DNA of 64,000 nt from Halonatronomonas betaini (GCF_015666175.1 NZ_JADPIE010000003.1:310001-374000); one strand, 5' to 3'. Shown: positions 17,311-27,231, counted from the stretch's first letter. Program-made: numbers and translations. The notes: generated by a model from the letters alone, not told the origin.

Positions 17311-18660
17311 TTAATTGCCACCTACTGACAGACTACCAATTAATAATGATGGTGAACCAATATGCCCTCTGCCTGGTGAGCCCATTTCTAAATCATTACC
17401 TATCCCAATAACATCTTTTAAGAGCTCAATAAAGTTACCAGAAATAGTTATCTGTTCAACAGGTTTAATAATCTCTCCATCTTCAAGCAAAAAGCCCTCT
17501 GCACTCAGGGAGAAATCTCCTGAAACCTGATTGGCACCGGCATGAAGCCCTGTAATATCAGTAACCAATAATATTCTTTCCTTCATCTTCTTGAGCTGAT
17601 CATAACTTGTCTGACCAGGTTCAATATAAAGATTTGTTGGAGCAATTCCAACTGAGCTTTTATGGGAACTTCTAAAGGCATTACCAGTCGATTTAACACC
17701 TTCCCTGGCAGCTGCTTTTAAATTATATAAATAAGTTGTTAAAATTCCATTCTTTATAATCTCTTTTTTTCTGGTAGGGTAACCCTCAGAATCAAAAGGT
17801 GTTGATCTAAAACCCTCTTCCATAAAAGGATCATCAATCAGGGTTAAATCATCAACTGCAACTTTATCATCCAGTTTACCCTCAAATAAGGAGAGGCCTT
17901 TCTGGACATTCTCAGCAGATAAAGTTGAAGCAAAGGTCTGTAAAAGATCACCGGCAACATCCCGTCTCAATAAAACAGGATAATCGCCTGATTTAATTGA
18001 GCTAGCACCTAATAAAGAAACTGCCTCTTTAGCAACCTCTTCTGCCAATTCTACAGGATCAAACTCTGCAAATTTTCTTTTAACAACAACTTTACCACTT
18101 GATTTTTTATCAGTCTCATCAGCTGCCAGAACAGATAAATACATATAGGCAAGTTGACTGTTGTTGCTGAGCTCAAGCTCTGCAGTATTATCCATAACCT
18201 CTTCTAGCATCATATCGGAATACATACAATAATTAACTACTTCTATTCTATCATCATAATCATAAGCAGCCTGTTCTGCATTCTTTAAAAGCTCAATTTT
18301 ATCATCAGGGTTAATTTCACCAAAATCATCGCTAATTATATTTAATTCCTGATATTCTGCTTTTTCAGTAAATATGACCCCTTCTTCTTTATCAACAATT
18401 TCAGCATTCTCTTTAGCTTTATTAACTAAAAAATCTATTTCTTCTTCTGAAATACTCTCTGTATAAGAAAAGCCCATTTTCCCCTGATAAATACCTCTAA
18501 AACCAATTCCATCATCATCATTAAGAGAATAATGATCAACCTCACCCTTAAAAACTCTGAGATCTATACTGGAATTTCTATTTCTATAAAGTTCAACCTC
18601 AGAAAACCCGGCAGCCTTAGCTTTTTCAAAAATTTTCTTTTTAAATTCCTTATATTCCAT
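17311..18660 (-). CDS. pmbA: TldD/PmbA-family metallopeptidase component (PmbA/TldE type)
   Basis: Non-catalytic partner of the TldD/TldE protease, which in enterobacteria trims microcin B17 and degrades CcdA. The start was set at MEYKEFKKK because AAGGAGGT lies 10 bases upstream; an earlier in-frame start overlaps tldD. The 449-residue protein lacks the HExxxH site seen in the neighbour, as expected for the PmbA half, and ends with the conserved glycine-rich SPSLLIGSLSVGG. It follows tldD directly, so the two likely form the heterodimer. Confidence 0.92.
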   Translation of the reverse strand: MEYKEFKKKIFEKAKAAGFSEVELYRNRNSSIDLRVFKGEVDHYSLNDDDGIGFRGIYQGKMGFSYTESISEEEIDFLVNKAKENAEIVDKEEGVIFTEKAEYQELNIISDDFGEINPDDKIELLKNAEQAAYDYDDRIEVVNYCMYSDMMLEEVMDNTAELELSNNSQLAYMYLSVLAADETDKKSSGKVVVKRKFAEFDPVELAEEVAKEAVSLLGASSIKSGDYPVLLRRDVAGDLLQTFASTLSAENVQKGLSLFEGKLDDKVAVDDLTLIDDPFMEEGFRSTPFDSEGYPTRKKEIIKNGILTTYLYNLKAAAREGVKSTGNAFRSSHKSSVGIAPTNLYIEPGQTSYDQLKKMKERILLVTDITGLHAGANQVSGDFSLSAEGFLLEDGEIIKPVEQITISGNFIELLKDVIGIGNDLEMGSPGRGHIGSPSLLIGSLSVGGN

Positions 18661-18661
18661 T

Positions 18662-20056
18662 TTATGACTGACCTCCTTCTCTTCCGCCAACTGTTAGTTC
18701 TGAAACCCTAATCATTGGCTGACCAACATTGGATGGAACAGCGCCACTAATCGAGCCACACATGCCCTGTTCATGGGCCAGATTATCTCCAACCATATCA
18801 ATCTTTTTTAAAATATCTTCACCTTTACCAATCAGAGTTGCTCCTCTAACTGGCTCAGCAATTTTGCCATCTCTAATCAGATAACCTTCCTGAACATTAA
18901 AATTAAATTGTCCAGTAGAGGGGTCAACAGATCCGCCCCCCATTTTGCTGGCATAAAGGCCATAATCAACGCTATTTATAATATCATCTTTACTGCTCTC
19001 ACCAGGGGCAATATAGGTATTGGTCATTCTGGAAGTAGGGGCATACTTATAACTCTCTCTCCGGCCAGAGCCAGTTGGTTCAGCACCCATTCTCCGTCCA
19101 TTTAATCTATCAACTAAATAACCCTGGAGAATACCATCTTTTATTAAAACATTCTTCTGCATCGGGATACCCTCATCATCAAAGTTCTGTGAACCCCAGG
19201 CATTAGGAATAGTACCATCATCTATTGCTGTTACAACTTCACTGGCAATCTGGTCACCAACTCTATCAGCAAAAACAGATGTCTTTTTAGCAACTGAAGT
19301 TGCCTCCAGGCTATGCCCACAGGCCTCATGAAAAATAACTCCGCCAAAACCATTATCAATAACTACCGGCATCTTGCCTGCCGGAGCATAATCTGCCTTA
19401 ATCATAGTAGCAGCTATTCTGGCAGCTTCTTCGGCATATTCTTCTATATCAATCGTATCATAAAACTCAAAACCCATATGAGCACCAGGAGCATAAAAAC
19501 CGGTCTGCTTTTCTCCACCAATACTTGCTACAGCAGAGATTGCAAGCCTGGTCCTAACTCTCGCATCATTAACAAAGTCACCTTCAGAATTAATAAAGGT
19601 AATTTTCTGATTTTTATCAAAATAATTTATAATTGTCTGTTTAATAGAATCATCATAATTACTGGCGACCTGGTTAGCTTTATTCATTAAATCTAATTTT
19701 TCTGACTGACTAACCCTATCTGGTCTAATTTTAATAATATGATTATCCATCTCTCTAGCCGGCTCTAAATTGTCAGGTCTAAGAACCCTTTCAGATTTTA
19801 AAGCCTTAGCAGTATTTCTAGCCACCTTTAAAAGATTTTCCCGCTCAGTATTATTAGTATAGGCATAAATACCATTGAATTTATTGAAAATCCTTAAACC
19901 TAAACCGTAATCAGTCCCGCTTTTAGCTTCCTCAACATCTCCACCGATCATTTTAATACTATTAAGATATGATTTTTCAACAAATACCTCAGCATAATCC
20001 CCGCCTTCATTAAGGGCGGCATCTATAACTTCGAGCAAAATATTTTTATCTATCAT
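18662..20056 (-). CDS. tldD: TldD-family zinc metallopeptidase
   Basis: Catalytic half of the TldD/TldE protease. The zinc site HEACGHSLEAT (HExxxH) is near residue 248, and a GSSGRRES-like glycine segment and the C-terminal MCGSISGAVPSNVGQP follow. The length of 464 residues is typical. Its start codon overlaps the lgt stop by one base (TAATG). Substrates here are unknown. Confidence 0.93.
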   Translation of the reverse strand: MIDKNILLEVIDAALNEGGDYAEVFVEKSYLNSIKMIGGDVEEAKSGTDYGLGLRIFNKFNGIYAYTNNTERENLLKVARNTAKALKSERVLRPDNLEPAREMDNHIIKIRPDRVSQSEKLDLMNKANQVASNYDDSIKQTIINYFDKNQKITFINSEGDFVNDARVRTRLAISAVASIGGEKQTGFYAPGAHMGFEFYDTIDIEEYAEEAARIAATMIKADYAPAGKMPVVIDNGFGGVIFHEACGHSLEATSVAKKTSVFADRVGDQIASEVVTAIDDGTIPNAWGSQNFDDEGIPMQKNVLIKDGILQGYLVDRLNGRRMGAEPTGSGRRESYKYAPTSRMTNTYIAPGESSKDDIINSVDYGLYASKMGGGSVDPSTGQFNFNVQEGYLIRDGKIAEPVRGATLIGKGEDILKKIDMVGDNLAHEQGMCGSISGAVPSNVGQPMIRVSELTVGGREGGQS

Positions 20057-20826
20057 TAATTTTTCCCCTTTCCACTACTCATAGATCTATAAAACAGATA
20101 AGCACCTGCTGCTATCAACACAATACTTATCAACCTGGCAACCTGGAAATTTCCTAAATAAAGACTATCCATCCTTAAATCCTCAATCACAAACCTTCCG
20201 ATTGAGTATCCAATCAAATAAATTCCTAAAACCCGACCTGGTTTATAATATTTACTCTTGAATAGAACGATCATAATCACAAAAACTACTAAATTCCAGA
20301 TAGATTCATATAAAAATGTCGGTTGGTGATAGACACCATTTATATACATTCCCTCCTGGATAAATTGAGGCAACCAGCTCAATGTCTCCTGGGATACAAC
20401 CTGGCCATAGGCCTCCTGATTAATAAAATTACCCCAGCGACCAATACTCTGGCCTAAAATAAAAGCAGGGGCCAGAATATCTACAGTGATTAAAAAATCA
20501 AAATTCTTCTTTTTAGTAAAAAAATAAGTGAAAATAAGTCCGGCAATCATACCACCATGGATGGCCAATCCTCCACCTCTAACATTAAACATCTCAGCTG
20601 GATTGTCTTGATAATATGGTAGGTTAAATAAAATAAAATAAAGTCTGGTACCAACCAGACCAATTGGAAGACCTAGCAACAGAAAATCTATCCAATCTTC
20701 AAAATCATAACCTTTAGATTTTCCTAGCCAGGTAACAACACCTAAACCTAAAATTATTCCACTAACAATAAAAACTGCATACCACATAATTGGTACTGGG
20801 CCAATTTGAAAAGCTACTCTATCCAT
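20056..20826 (-). CDS. lgt: Prolipoprotein diacylglyceryl transferase
   Basis: First enzyme of lipoprotein maturation, an integral membrane protein that adds diacylglycerol to the lipobox cysteine. The 256-residue protein has about seven membrane helices, the Lgt signature GRWGNFINQEAYG (near residue 130) and the GLAIHGGMIAG segment. The window also encodes Lnt (24.9-26.5 kb), the last enzyme of that pathway. Confidence 0.96.
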   Translation of the reverse strand: MDRVAFQIGPVPIMWYAVFIVSGIILGLGVVTWLGKSKGYDFEDWIDFLLLGLPIGLVGTRLYFILFNLPYYQDNPAEMFNVRGGGLAIHGGMIAGLIFTYFFTKKKNFDFLITVDILAPAFILGQSIGRWGNFINQEAYGQVVSQETLSWLPQFIQEGMYINGVYHQPTFLYESIWNLVVFVIMIVLFKSKYYKPGRVLGIYLIGYSIGRFVIEDLRMDSLYLGNFQVARLISIVLIAAGAYLFYRSMSSGKGKN

Positions 20827-20840
20827 ATTATTTCACCACT

Positions 20841-22025
20841 TTATAAAAAAGATTTTAATTCATCAAGAATTATATCAGCAATCTCTTTTTTATCCCTGAT
20901 AGCAACCTGATATTCAAACTCCTCGTTTAAAATTAAGACCCTATTATTCCTGCTGGCAAACCCAACATTTTCATCAGCAATATTATTAGCAATTATTAAA
21001 TCAAGACTCTTTTCTAAAAGTTTTCTTCTTGCATTAACTTTTAAAGCTTCAGATTCAGCAGCAAACCCGACTAATTTTTGACTTCCTTTAATCTTATTTA
21101 ACTCATTAATAATATCCGGTGTCCTGGTCAGTTCAATCATCAAATTTTCATCATTCTCTGATTTCTTAAGCTTCTGTTCCGATATCTCAATCGGTCTATA
21201 ATCTGAGACTGCCGCTGCCATGATGCCGGCATGAACCTCAGGAAAATATTCAACTGCTGCCTCTGCCATCTCCTGAGCAGATTTAACATCAATCAACTGA
21301 ACCCCTTCAGGTGGATCAAGCTCAGTTGGTCCTGAGATAAGAACTATTTCAGCTCCTCTAGCCTTTGCTCTCTTAGCAATAGCATAACCCATCCTGCCAG
21401 TAGAACGGTTTGATAAAAACCGGACTGGATCTATTGTTTCTCGGGTAGGCCCTGCAGTAATCAGCAATTTTTTACCTGATAAATCTTTAGGTGTAAGCAT
21501 ATCTTTAACTGCGGCAACCAATACATCTGGTTCAGGTAATCTCCCGCCACCTTCATAGCCACAAGCCAGATAACCACTATCAGGTTCTAATACAATAAAA
21601 CCTTTATCCTTTAAAATTTCAAGGTTTTTCTGAACCACAGGGTTATTGTACATATTGACATTCATAGCAGGGGCAATCATAACATCTGCCCTGGTTGCCA
21701 TTAAAATTGTCGATAGTAGGTCATCACCGATACCACCGGCTAATTTTGCAATAAAATTTCCAGTAGCAGGACCAATCAAAAATAAATCTGCCCTATCTGC
21801 CAGAGAAATATGCTTAACATCTCTATTTGCAGGAGGTGTAAACATTTCAGATTCAACTGAATTATGGGTTAACGATTGAAAGGTTAAAGGACTGATAAAT
21901 TCCTTTGCTGATTCAGTCATTATTACATCAACATTATAACCTTCTTTTGTCAGACTACTGGCTACATGAGCCATCTTGTATGCTGCAATCCCACCTGTAA
22001 TCCCTAAAATAATATTAGGACGCAT
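20841..22025 (-). CDS. coaBC: Bifunctional phosphopantothenoylcysteine decarboxylase / phosphopantothenate-cysteine ligase
   Basis: Two consecutive steps of coenzyme A synthesis. The N-terminal flavin-dependent decarboxylase (about 1-180) has GGIAAYK, APAMNVNMY and the active-site segment LACGYEGGGRLPEP. The C-terminal ligase begins at KKLLITAGPTRETIDPVR and includes SNRSTGRMG. The 394-residue length is standard. It sits directly downstream of rpoZ as in other Firmicutes. Confidence 0.97.
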   Translation of the reverse strand: MRPNIILGITGGIAAYKMAHVASSLTKEGYNVDVIMTESAKEFISPLTFQSLTHNSVESEMFTPPANRDVKHISLADRADLFLIGPATGNFIAKLAGGIGDDLLSTILMATRADVMIAPAMNVNMYNNPVVQKNLEILKDKGFIVLEPDSGYLACGYEGGGRLPEPDVLVAAVKDMLTPKDLSGKKLLITAGPTRETIDPVRFLSNRSTGRMGYAIAKRAKARGAEIVLISGPTELDPPEGVQLIDVKSAQEMAEAAVEYFPEVHAGIMAAAVSDYRPIEISEQKLKKSENDENLMIELTRTPDIINELNKIKGSQKLVGFAAESEALKVNARRKLLEKSLDLIIANNIADENVGFASRNNRVLILNEEFEYQVAIRDKKEIADIILDELKSFL

Positions 22026-22047
22026 CTACCCACCTCCTTCTATCTAT

Positions 22048-22263
22048 CTATTTTATACTATCTTCACTAATTTTTTTGTAATGTATTTTACCCAACTGAA
22101 TTTCCTCTAAACTCTTTGTAACAGGCTTATTACCTTTATAATTATCAAGTAAATCCTTGCCACCCTGATTTAAATTTCTTGCCCTCTTAGCTGCCATAAC
22201 AATTATAGTGAATGGACTATCAGCCTGACCTTTAAGATCTTCAAGTGATGGTCTAGCTATCAT
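22048..22263 (-). CDS. rpoZ: DNA-directed RNA polymerase omega subunit
   Basis: Small RNA polymerase assembly subunit of 71 residues. The start MIARPSLEDL is chosen because it matches the family and has GGGAGG about 10 bases upstream; longer in-frame starts lie inside gmk. VMAAKRARNL is the conserved helix. It overlaps the end of gmk by 11 bases. Confidence 0.93.
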   Translation of the reverse strand: MIARPSLEDLKGQADSPFTIIVMAAKRARNLNQGGKDLLDNYKGNKPVTKSLEEIQLGKIHYKKISEDSIK

Positions 22264-22837
22264 TATTATCTTGCCTCCCTTTCTTTTCTTTCTCAATTAT
22301 TTCAATAATCCGCTCTGCAGCAGAATCAACTTTATCATTAACAACTTTGTAATCATAATCATCAGATTCAGTCATCTCAGACCTGGCATTTCTCAGCCTG
22401 ATCTCCATATCGGCCTTACTTTCAGAATCACGTTTCTCTAATCTATTTTTTAATTCATCAAAAGATGGCGGTGTTAAAAAGATATAGACTGCATCTCCAA
22501 AACTTTTCCTAACCTGTCTGGCACCATTTATATCAATCTCTAAGATAATATCTCTGCCCTCATCTAAAGCTTCCTGAACAAATTTCTTAGGTGTACCATA
22601 AAAATTGCCATGAACGCATGCTGATTCAATAAACCCATCATTATCTTTATGCTTTTTAAATTCACTAGTTGAAACAAAATAATAATCTTCTCCGTTAACC
22701 TCACCAGGTCGTGGTTCTCTCGTTGTCATTGAAACTGAATATTCAACATCTTGATATTTATCAAAAACTCTGTCAAGCACAGTTCCTTTACCAACACCTG
22801 AGGGGCCAGAGAGAACAAATAAAATACCTTTAGACAT
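22253..22837 (-). CDS. gmk: Guanylate kinase
   Basis: Phosphorylates GMP to GDP. The P-loop SGPSGVGKGT is at residue 9, followed by SVSMTTREPRPGE and GEDYYFVS. The start at 22837 gives MSKGILFVLSGPSG with AGGGGTG 6 bases upstream and a 194-residue product; an upstream frame extends 36 codons into remA and is rejected. Confidence 0.97.
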   Translation of the reverse strand: MSKGILFVLSGPSGVGKGTVLDRVFDKYQDVEYSVSMTTREPRPGEVNGEDYYFVSTSEFKKHKDNDGFIESACVHGNFYGTPKKFVQEALDEGRDIILEIDINGARQVRKSFGDAVYIFLTPPSFDELKNRLEKRDSESKADMEIRLRNARSEMTESDDYDYKVVNDKVDSAAERIIEIIEKEKKGRQDNNDS

Positions 22838-22865
22838 AAGTACACCCCTTGCCATGCTAATAGTA

Positions 22866-23123
22866 TTATTCTTCATCTTTTTTATTATCTTCCAATCTAT
22901 GTGAAACAGTTTCAGGCTGAATAGCAGATAAAACGACATGATCACTATCAGTTATAATAACAGCCCTAGTCCTCCGACCATAGGTAGCATCAATCAACAT
23001 ACCCTTTTCTCTTGCTTCCTGAATTATTCTTTTGATTGGAGCAGATTCCGGGCTGACTACAGCAATAACCCTATTCCCTGCCACAATATTTCCAAATCCA
23101 ATATTAATCAACTTAACCGACAT
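22866..23123 (-). CDS. remA: RemA/DUF370-family DNA-binding regulator
   Basis: In B. subtilis RemA activates extracellular-matrix operons. This 85-residue protein matches the family through [45 protein letters not shown]-type sequence and [10 protein letters not shown]. It heads the remA-gmk-rpoZ-coaBC operon, with an AGGAGGT site before the ATG. Confidence 0.95.
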   Translation of the reverse strand: MSVKLINIGFGNIVAGNRVIAVVSPESAPIKRIIQEAREKGMLIDATYGRRTRAVIITDSDHVVLSAIQPETVSHRLEDNKKDEE

Positions 23124-23164
23124 CTCTCTACCTCCTAAGATTTATGTAAAATCGCTTTTTATCA

Positions 23165-23193
23165 ATGATATCATAGTACCCTGAAATTTACAA
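23165..23193 (-). promoter_or_regulatory. Promoter of the remA operon
   Basis: Minus-strand TTGTAA and TATCAT boxes with a 17-base spacer, about 40 bases upstream of remA. By eye; moderate match. Confidence 0.45.
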
Positions 23194-23212
23194 GATTAAT
23201 AAAAACTCTAGA

Positions 23213-23241
23213 TTGACGAATCACCTTAATTAAACTATACT
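23213..23241 (+). promoter_or_regulatory. Promoter of rqcH
   Basis: TTGACG and TATACT boxes with a 17-base spacer, ending 19 bases before the rqcH start, so the leader is very short and includes the GAGGTGAT ribosome site. Confidence 0.7.
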
Positions 23242-23260
23242 TAATTAAGAGGTGATAAAT

Positions 23261-25036
23261 ATGGCAATCGACGGAATAATGCTGGCTAATTGCCGGCACG
23301 ATTTAAATGATAAATTAATTACTGGCCGAATAGATAAGATCTATCAGCCAGAAAAGACATTTTTAACTATTTTAATCCGAAATAATAACCAGAATTATAA
23401 ATTACTTTCTGTAATAGATCCAAGACAATCAAGAGTCCATCTTACCGATTTAAGCTTTGATAACCCAAAAAAACCCCCTACTTTTACAATGGTTATGAGA
23501 AAACACCTAACCTATGGGGTAATCAAAAAGATAGAACAGCCTGGCTTTGAAAGAATCTTAAAAATAACTATAGAAAATAATAATAAAACTTTCTACCTCT
23601 ACCTGGAAATTATGGGTAGATATAGTAATGTTATATTAACTGACCAGGAACATATAATCCTTGATGCCCAGAAAAGAATGGGACCAGATAAAAACTCAGC
23701 CAGAACTTTAATGCCAAAGGTCAAATACGAATTCCCGCCTCCCCAGGATAAAATTGATCCCCGGGAACTCAAGCAGGAAAACTGGGAAAAATTAATTAGC
23801 GAAGATATTGAAAAAAATCTACCCAGGGCTATCCTTAACAATATCCAGGGTTTCGGGCCTGATTCGACTAAAGAAATAGTCTATCGGGCTGGAATTGATT
23901 TAGAAAAAAATTATTCTGAATTGAATCAAAAAGAAAAAAATAAATTGCTGGATCAACTCTTCAGCTGGATAGATGCAATTGAAACCGGTGGTTTCCAACC
24001 GACAGTCGGTTTTGATAAAGAAGAAAAATTTAAAATCATTTATCAATCAGCTTTCCCATTAACTTATCTAAAAGCTTTAGAAGGGGTTGAATATAAAACC
24101 TTTGAAAACTCTGGTAAACTTTTTGATTTCTTCTATCAGGAACATATAATAAAAAGAGATCTGGCCAGGGAGAAAAAGAGATTACAGGATATTATCTCAA
24201 ATTATCTGGATAAAAATAGCCGCCAGCAGAACAAGGTCAGAGGTAAATTAGAACAAAGTAAACATGCCGATAAATATAAACGAAGAGGAGAACTCCTTAA
24301 ATCCCAGATCCACAAGATTGATAAAGGGGCCTCTGAAGTTAAGCTAATCGACTATTATAGTGAAGACCAGCCAGAAGTCAAAATTCCGCTGGATTCTGAT
24401 AAATCCCCTGCTGAAAATGTCAGGCGACTATTTAAAAAATATAATAAACTAAAAAAGAGCCGCTCACACCTTGTCAAACAACTGGCCAAACTCCGGCATG
24501 AAGATAAATATCTTCAAAATGTAGAGTTAGAATTAAGTCAAGCAGAAACCGAAGAAGAACTCTCAGAGATTGCTGAAGAATTAAAGGAAGAAGGCTATAT
24601 CAAAAAGAATAAACAAAAATCTAAAGATAATAATAAACTTCCTCCAAGAAAATATATCTCAGCAGATAATTATCAAATCTTAGTCGGTAGAAATAACCGA
24701 CAGAATGATCACTTAACAAAAAAAGTGGCCAACCAGGACGATATCTGGGTCCATACTAGAAAAATTGCCGGTTCCCATGTAATCATCAAACGGGATACTG
24801 ATAAACCAGTTCCAGAATCTACAATCTATGAAGCAGCACTCCTGGCAGCTTATTTCAGCAAAGCCAGAGAGTCAGAAAATGTTCCTGTTGATTATACTAA
24901 GGTAAAAAATGTCAACAAACCTAAAGGAGCTAAACCAGGTATTGTCTATTATGAAAATCACCAGTCAGTCTATGTTACCCCTAATGAAGAAGAATTAAAG
25001 CAGATACTTAAACGCACCGCCGAGCAGAGTAATTAA
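23261..25036 (+). CDS. rqcH: RqcH (Rqc2/NFACT ribosome quality control protein)
   Basis: Binds stalled 50S-peptidyl-tRNA complexes and drives addition of C-terminal alanine tails for degradation. The start MAIDGIMLANCR follows AAGAGGTGAT; an in-frame ATA-flanked codon 3 positions earlier is not used. The 591-residue protein has the NFACT-N domain (1-210), a HhH-like segment (NNIQGFGP), a long lysine-rich coiled coil (about 285-450) and the NFACT-R/DUF814 domain (from about 465: DDIWVHTRKIAGSHVIIK). The last 42 bases overlap the 3' end of lnt on the other strand. Confidence 0.93.
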   Translation: MAIDGIMLANCRHDLNDKLITGRIDKIYQPEKTFLTILIRNNNQNYKLLSVIDPRQSRVHLTDLSFDNPKKPPTFTMVMRKHLTYGVIKKIEQPGFERILKITIENNNKTFYLYLEIMGRYSNVILTDQEHIILDAQKRMGPDKNSARTLMPKVKYEFPPPQDKIDPRELKQENWEKLISEDIEKNLPRAILNNIQGFGPDSTKEIVYRAGIDLEKNYSELNQKEKNKLLDQLFSWIDAIETGGFQPTVGFDKEEKFKIIYQSAFPLTYLKALEGVEYKTFENSGKLFDFFYQEHIIKRDLAREKKRLQDIISNYLDKNSRQQNKVRGKLEQSKHADKYKRRGELLKSQIHKIDKGASEVKLIDYYSEDQPEVKIPLDSDKSPAENVRRLFKKYNKLKKSRSHLVKQLAKLRHEDKYLQNVELELSQAETEEELSEIAEELKEEGYIKKNKQKSKDNNKLPPRKYISADNYQILVGRNNRQNDHLTKKVANQDDIWVHTRKIAGSHVIIKRDTDKPVPESTIYEAALLAAYFSKARESENVPVDYTKVKNVNKPKGAKPGIVYYENHQSVYVTPNEEELKQILKRTAEQSN

Positions 25037-26473
25037 AATAGATAGATAGACAATTATATTACCATATTGCTGATAAACTGTCGGTTCCCTCCCTGGAGCC
25101 GGCAGTTCTATTTCTATTACAGAACTTTCCACTATCTCCTGATAACGACCATCTGGCAGGACATAGCCATCAATTGCCTTATTGCCTGCTTTAACAACTG
25201 GCATCCTGGTCTCAACAGCTCTCAATCTGGCAGATTGCCACATCTGAGTCTGAAGATTGCCATCACCAAACCAGGCTTCATTGGAAGGGTTTACGATAAA
25301 TTGATGTTGACTCAATTCAGCATAATCTGCTGACCTATGCAAAATCTCAGAACAGGTTAAAACTCTAAAAGAAGCTTCAATACCCTCAACCTCAATCTCA
25401 AAATATTCTGGTTCCTGACCTCTGGTGATTGAACCCCAGTTTCTACCGGTAAAGAATTCTGCAACTCCAACCAGAGGAATAAATTCACCAGGAATCAAAT
25501 CTATCTTATCATATCTACCTAGAATCTCATATTCATTATCCAGTAAAAACATACTATTATATGATTCAGTCGGTTCATCCCTGATAGCCTGGCTACCAAG
25601 TAAGAGATAGCCATTTAATTCAGTCAAATCCTGAAACATATTTCTATAATAGCCATTTCTAGGATAATCAAAGGTCAGTGCAGTCTCTGGCATAATAACC
25701 AGCTCGGCACCATTTGCATAGAGTTGATTGGCCTCTTCAGCAATTAACTCAGTAAATTCTTCAATATTCTGGCCCTGCCATTTCTCCTCCTGGGGAATTT
25801 CAGTCGCAATAATTCCAATATTAATTAGTTGACCGGTCTCAAACTGACTATTTTCTAGCCTATCCAGGGCCTGACCGCTAAAGTAACCTGAAGCCAGAAA
25901 AACAATTAGAATTAACAATAAATACCTTAATCTTCTAACAGTAAATAATTTATAAATCAATCCATTAATTAAAACTACAATAAAAGATAATAAGAATATT
26001 CCACCATATTCAGAAAGCTGCAAAAACCGATCAAAACCAGTCTGAGTCAAACCTAAATTACCAAAGGGGTAATACGGGAAAATAAAATTTATCAAATACT
26101 CAAAGGCTACCCAGCTTCCTGCCAGCAGCAGTAAAGAGGCTCTCTTTTTACTTCCTCTTTCAATGAATTTATAGCCAAGTGACCATAAACCCATATTCAA
26201 ACCAGATAAAGTAAATAAAATCATCAAGAAAATAATTACAAGGGGAAATGGCAGTCCACTAAAATCATTTATAGGATGATATAACCAGTAGCTGGCCCCA
26301 ACTGCCAGGGTAATACCCAGGACCCAGCCATAAACCAGCACCTGCTTATAATCACTTAATCTTTTCATAACAATAATAGTCGGCACCAGTCCAAACCAGG
26401 CAAGCCAGTAAAGCTCTGGATTTCCCAGTGGCAGAGTCAATAATATTCCACTTAAAATCACTAATAAGATCAA
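24995..26473 (-). CDS. lnt: Apolipoprotein N-acyltransferase
   Basis: Adds the third acyl chain to lipoproteins, at the periplasmic face of the inner membrane. Six or so N-terminal helices (1-200) precede a nitrilase-like domain with the catalytic triad visible as Glu263 (MPETALTFDY), Lys323 (YDKIDLIPGE) and Cys374 (LTCSEIL), and a last C-terminal helix. The start is TTG with GGGGGT 7 bases upstream. Length 492, typical. Lnt is characteristic of diderms; most monoderm Firmicutes lack it. Confidence 0.94.
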   Translation of the reverse strand: MILLVILSGILLTLPLGNPELYWLAWFGLVPTIIVMKRLSDYKQVLVYGWVLGITLAVGASYWLYHPINDFSGLPFPLVIIFLMILFTLSGLNMGLWSLGYKFIERGSKKRASLLLLAGSWVAFEYLINFIFPYYPFGNLGLTQTGFDRFLQLSEYGGIFLLSFIVVLINGLIYKLFTVRRLRYLLLILIVFLASGYFSGQALDRLENSQFETGQLINIGIIATEIPQEEKWQGQNIEEFTELIAEEANQLYANGAELVIMPETALTFDYPRNGYYRNMFQDLTELNGYLLLGSQAIRDEPTESYNSMFLLDNEYEILGRYDKIDLIPGEFIPLVGVAEFFTGRNWGSITRGQEPEYFEIEVEGIEASFRVLTCSEILHRSADYAELSQHQFIVNPSNEAWFGDGNLQTQMWQSARLRAVETRMPVVKAGNKAIDGYVLPDGRYQEIVESSVIEIELPAPGREPTVYQQYGNIIVYLSILITLLGGAFKYLL

Positions 26474-26491
26474 TTTAATTACCCCCGTTTT

Positions 26492-27151
26492 TTAAAGCAG
26501 TTCGGCTTCCAAACCTTCTCTATTTTTAATATGAATTTTTCTACCTATATTTTCAATTAGATCATCATCCTTTAACTGACTTAGATTCCGGCTCACAGTC
26601 TCCCTGGTTAGCCCTAGATAATTGGCCAGTTGTTGCTGGCTCATCTCTTCTAAAGCAACATCATCTTCAGAGGACATTTCCAGAAGTGCTTGAATAATTT
26701 TGCTCTTTGAATCTAAAAGGGCCAGGCTCTCAATCCTGCTCTGGGAAAAATAAAGTTTATCAGCCATGGTTTTAAGCATACCCCAGCCAATCTCAGGATG
26801 CTGAAGAAAATACTCCTTAAAATCATCCCGCTTTAAAATACTTAACCTTGAATCTTCAAGACAGATAGTATTTGCCGGATATCTTTCATGGCCAAATAAA
26901 ATAACCTCACCAAAAACTTCACCTGGCTCAATAAATTTAACAATATGCTCCTTACCATCAGGAGAGGTCCTGGTTATCTTTACCTTGCCTTCCCGCAAAA
27001 AGAACATACTATCACCTTTATCACCAGCCAGAAAGATAGTTTCCCCTTTCTTAAAACTCTTTTCACTCAAAAGCTCAAATATATCCTCAAGTTGACTCTT
27101 CTTTAAATCAGAAAAGATCAAAAACGATTTTAAAAAATTAAAATCAGTCAT
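26492..27151 (-). CDS. Crp/Fnr-family transcription regulator
   Basis: The N-terminal cyclic-nucleotide-binding-like barrel (about 10-125, with GEVFGEVILFG) is joined by a long helix to a winged helix-turn-helix (about 165-215, SQQQLANYLGLTRETVSRNLS). There is no N-terminal cysteine cluster as in FNR, so it is not an oxygen-sensing iron-sulfur FNR; the ligand is unknown. AGGAGG lies 7 bases before the ATG. lnt follows 18 bases downstream, so they may be co-transcribed. Confidence 0.93.
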   Translation of the reverse strand: MTDFNFLKSFLIFSDLKKSQLEDIFELLSEKSFKKGETIFLAGDKGDSMFFLREGKVKITRTSPDGKEHIVKFIEPGEVFGEVILFGHERYPANTICLEDSRLSILKRDDFKEYFLQHPEIGWGMLKTMADKLYFSQSRIESLALLDSKSKIIQALLEMSSEDDVALEEMSQQQLANYLGLTRETVSRNLSQLKDDDLIENIGRKIHIKNREGLEAELL

Positions 27152-27164
27152 AGAAATCCTCCTA

Positions 27165-27207
27165 ATTACAATTAAAAGACCCAGGACTTCAATTGTCCTG
27201 GATCTTT
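27165..27207 (-). terminator. Intrinsic terminator after the EF-G-like gene
   Basis: Stem AAAGATCCAGGAC with GTCCTGGGTCTTT, loop of 7, followed on the minus strand by TTAATTG. It separates fusA2 from the Crp/Fnr gene. Confidence 0.8.
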
Positions 27208-27231
27208 AATATAGCACAATTTATTACAAAA

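Noticed and set aside
19313-19690. A 125-codon open frame on the plus strand inside tldD.
   Set aside because: Antisense to a well-conserved gene, no ribosome site, no recognisable protein; a shadow of tldD codon use.
22838-22945. Longer start for guanylate kinase.
   Set aside because: The extra 36 codons overlap remA, lack homology, and the ATG at 22837 has a good ribosome site right before the conserved P-loop region.
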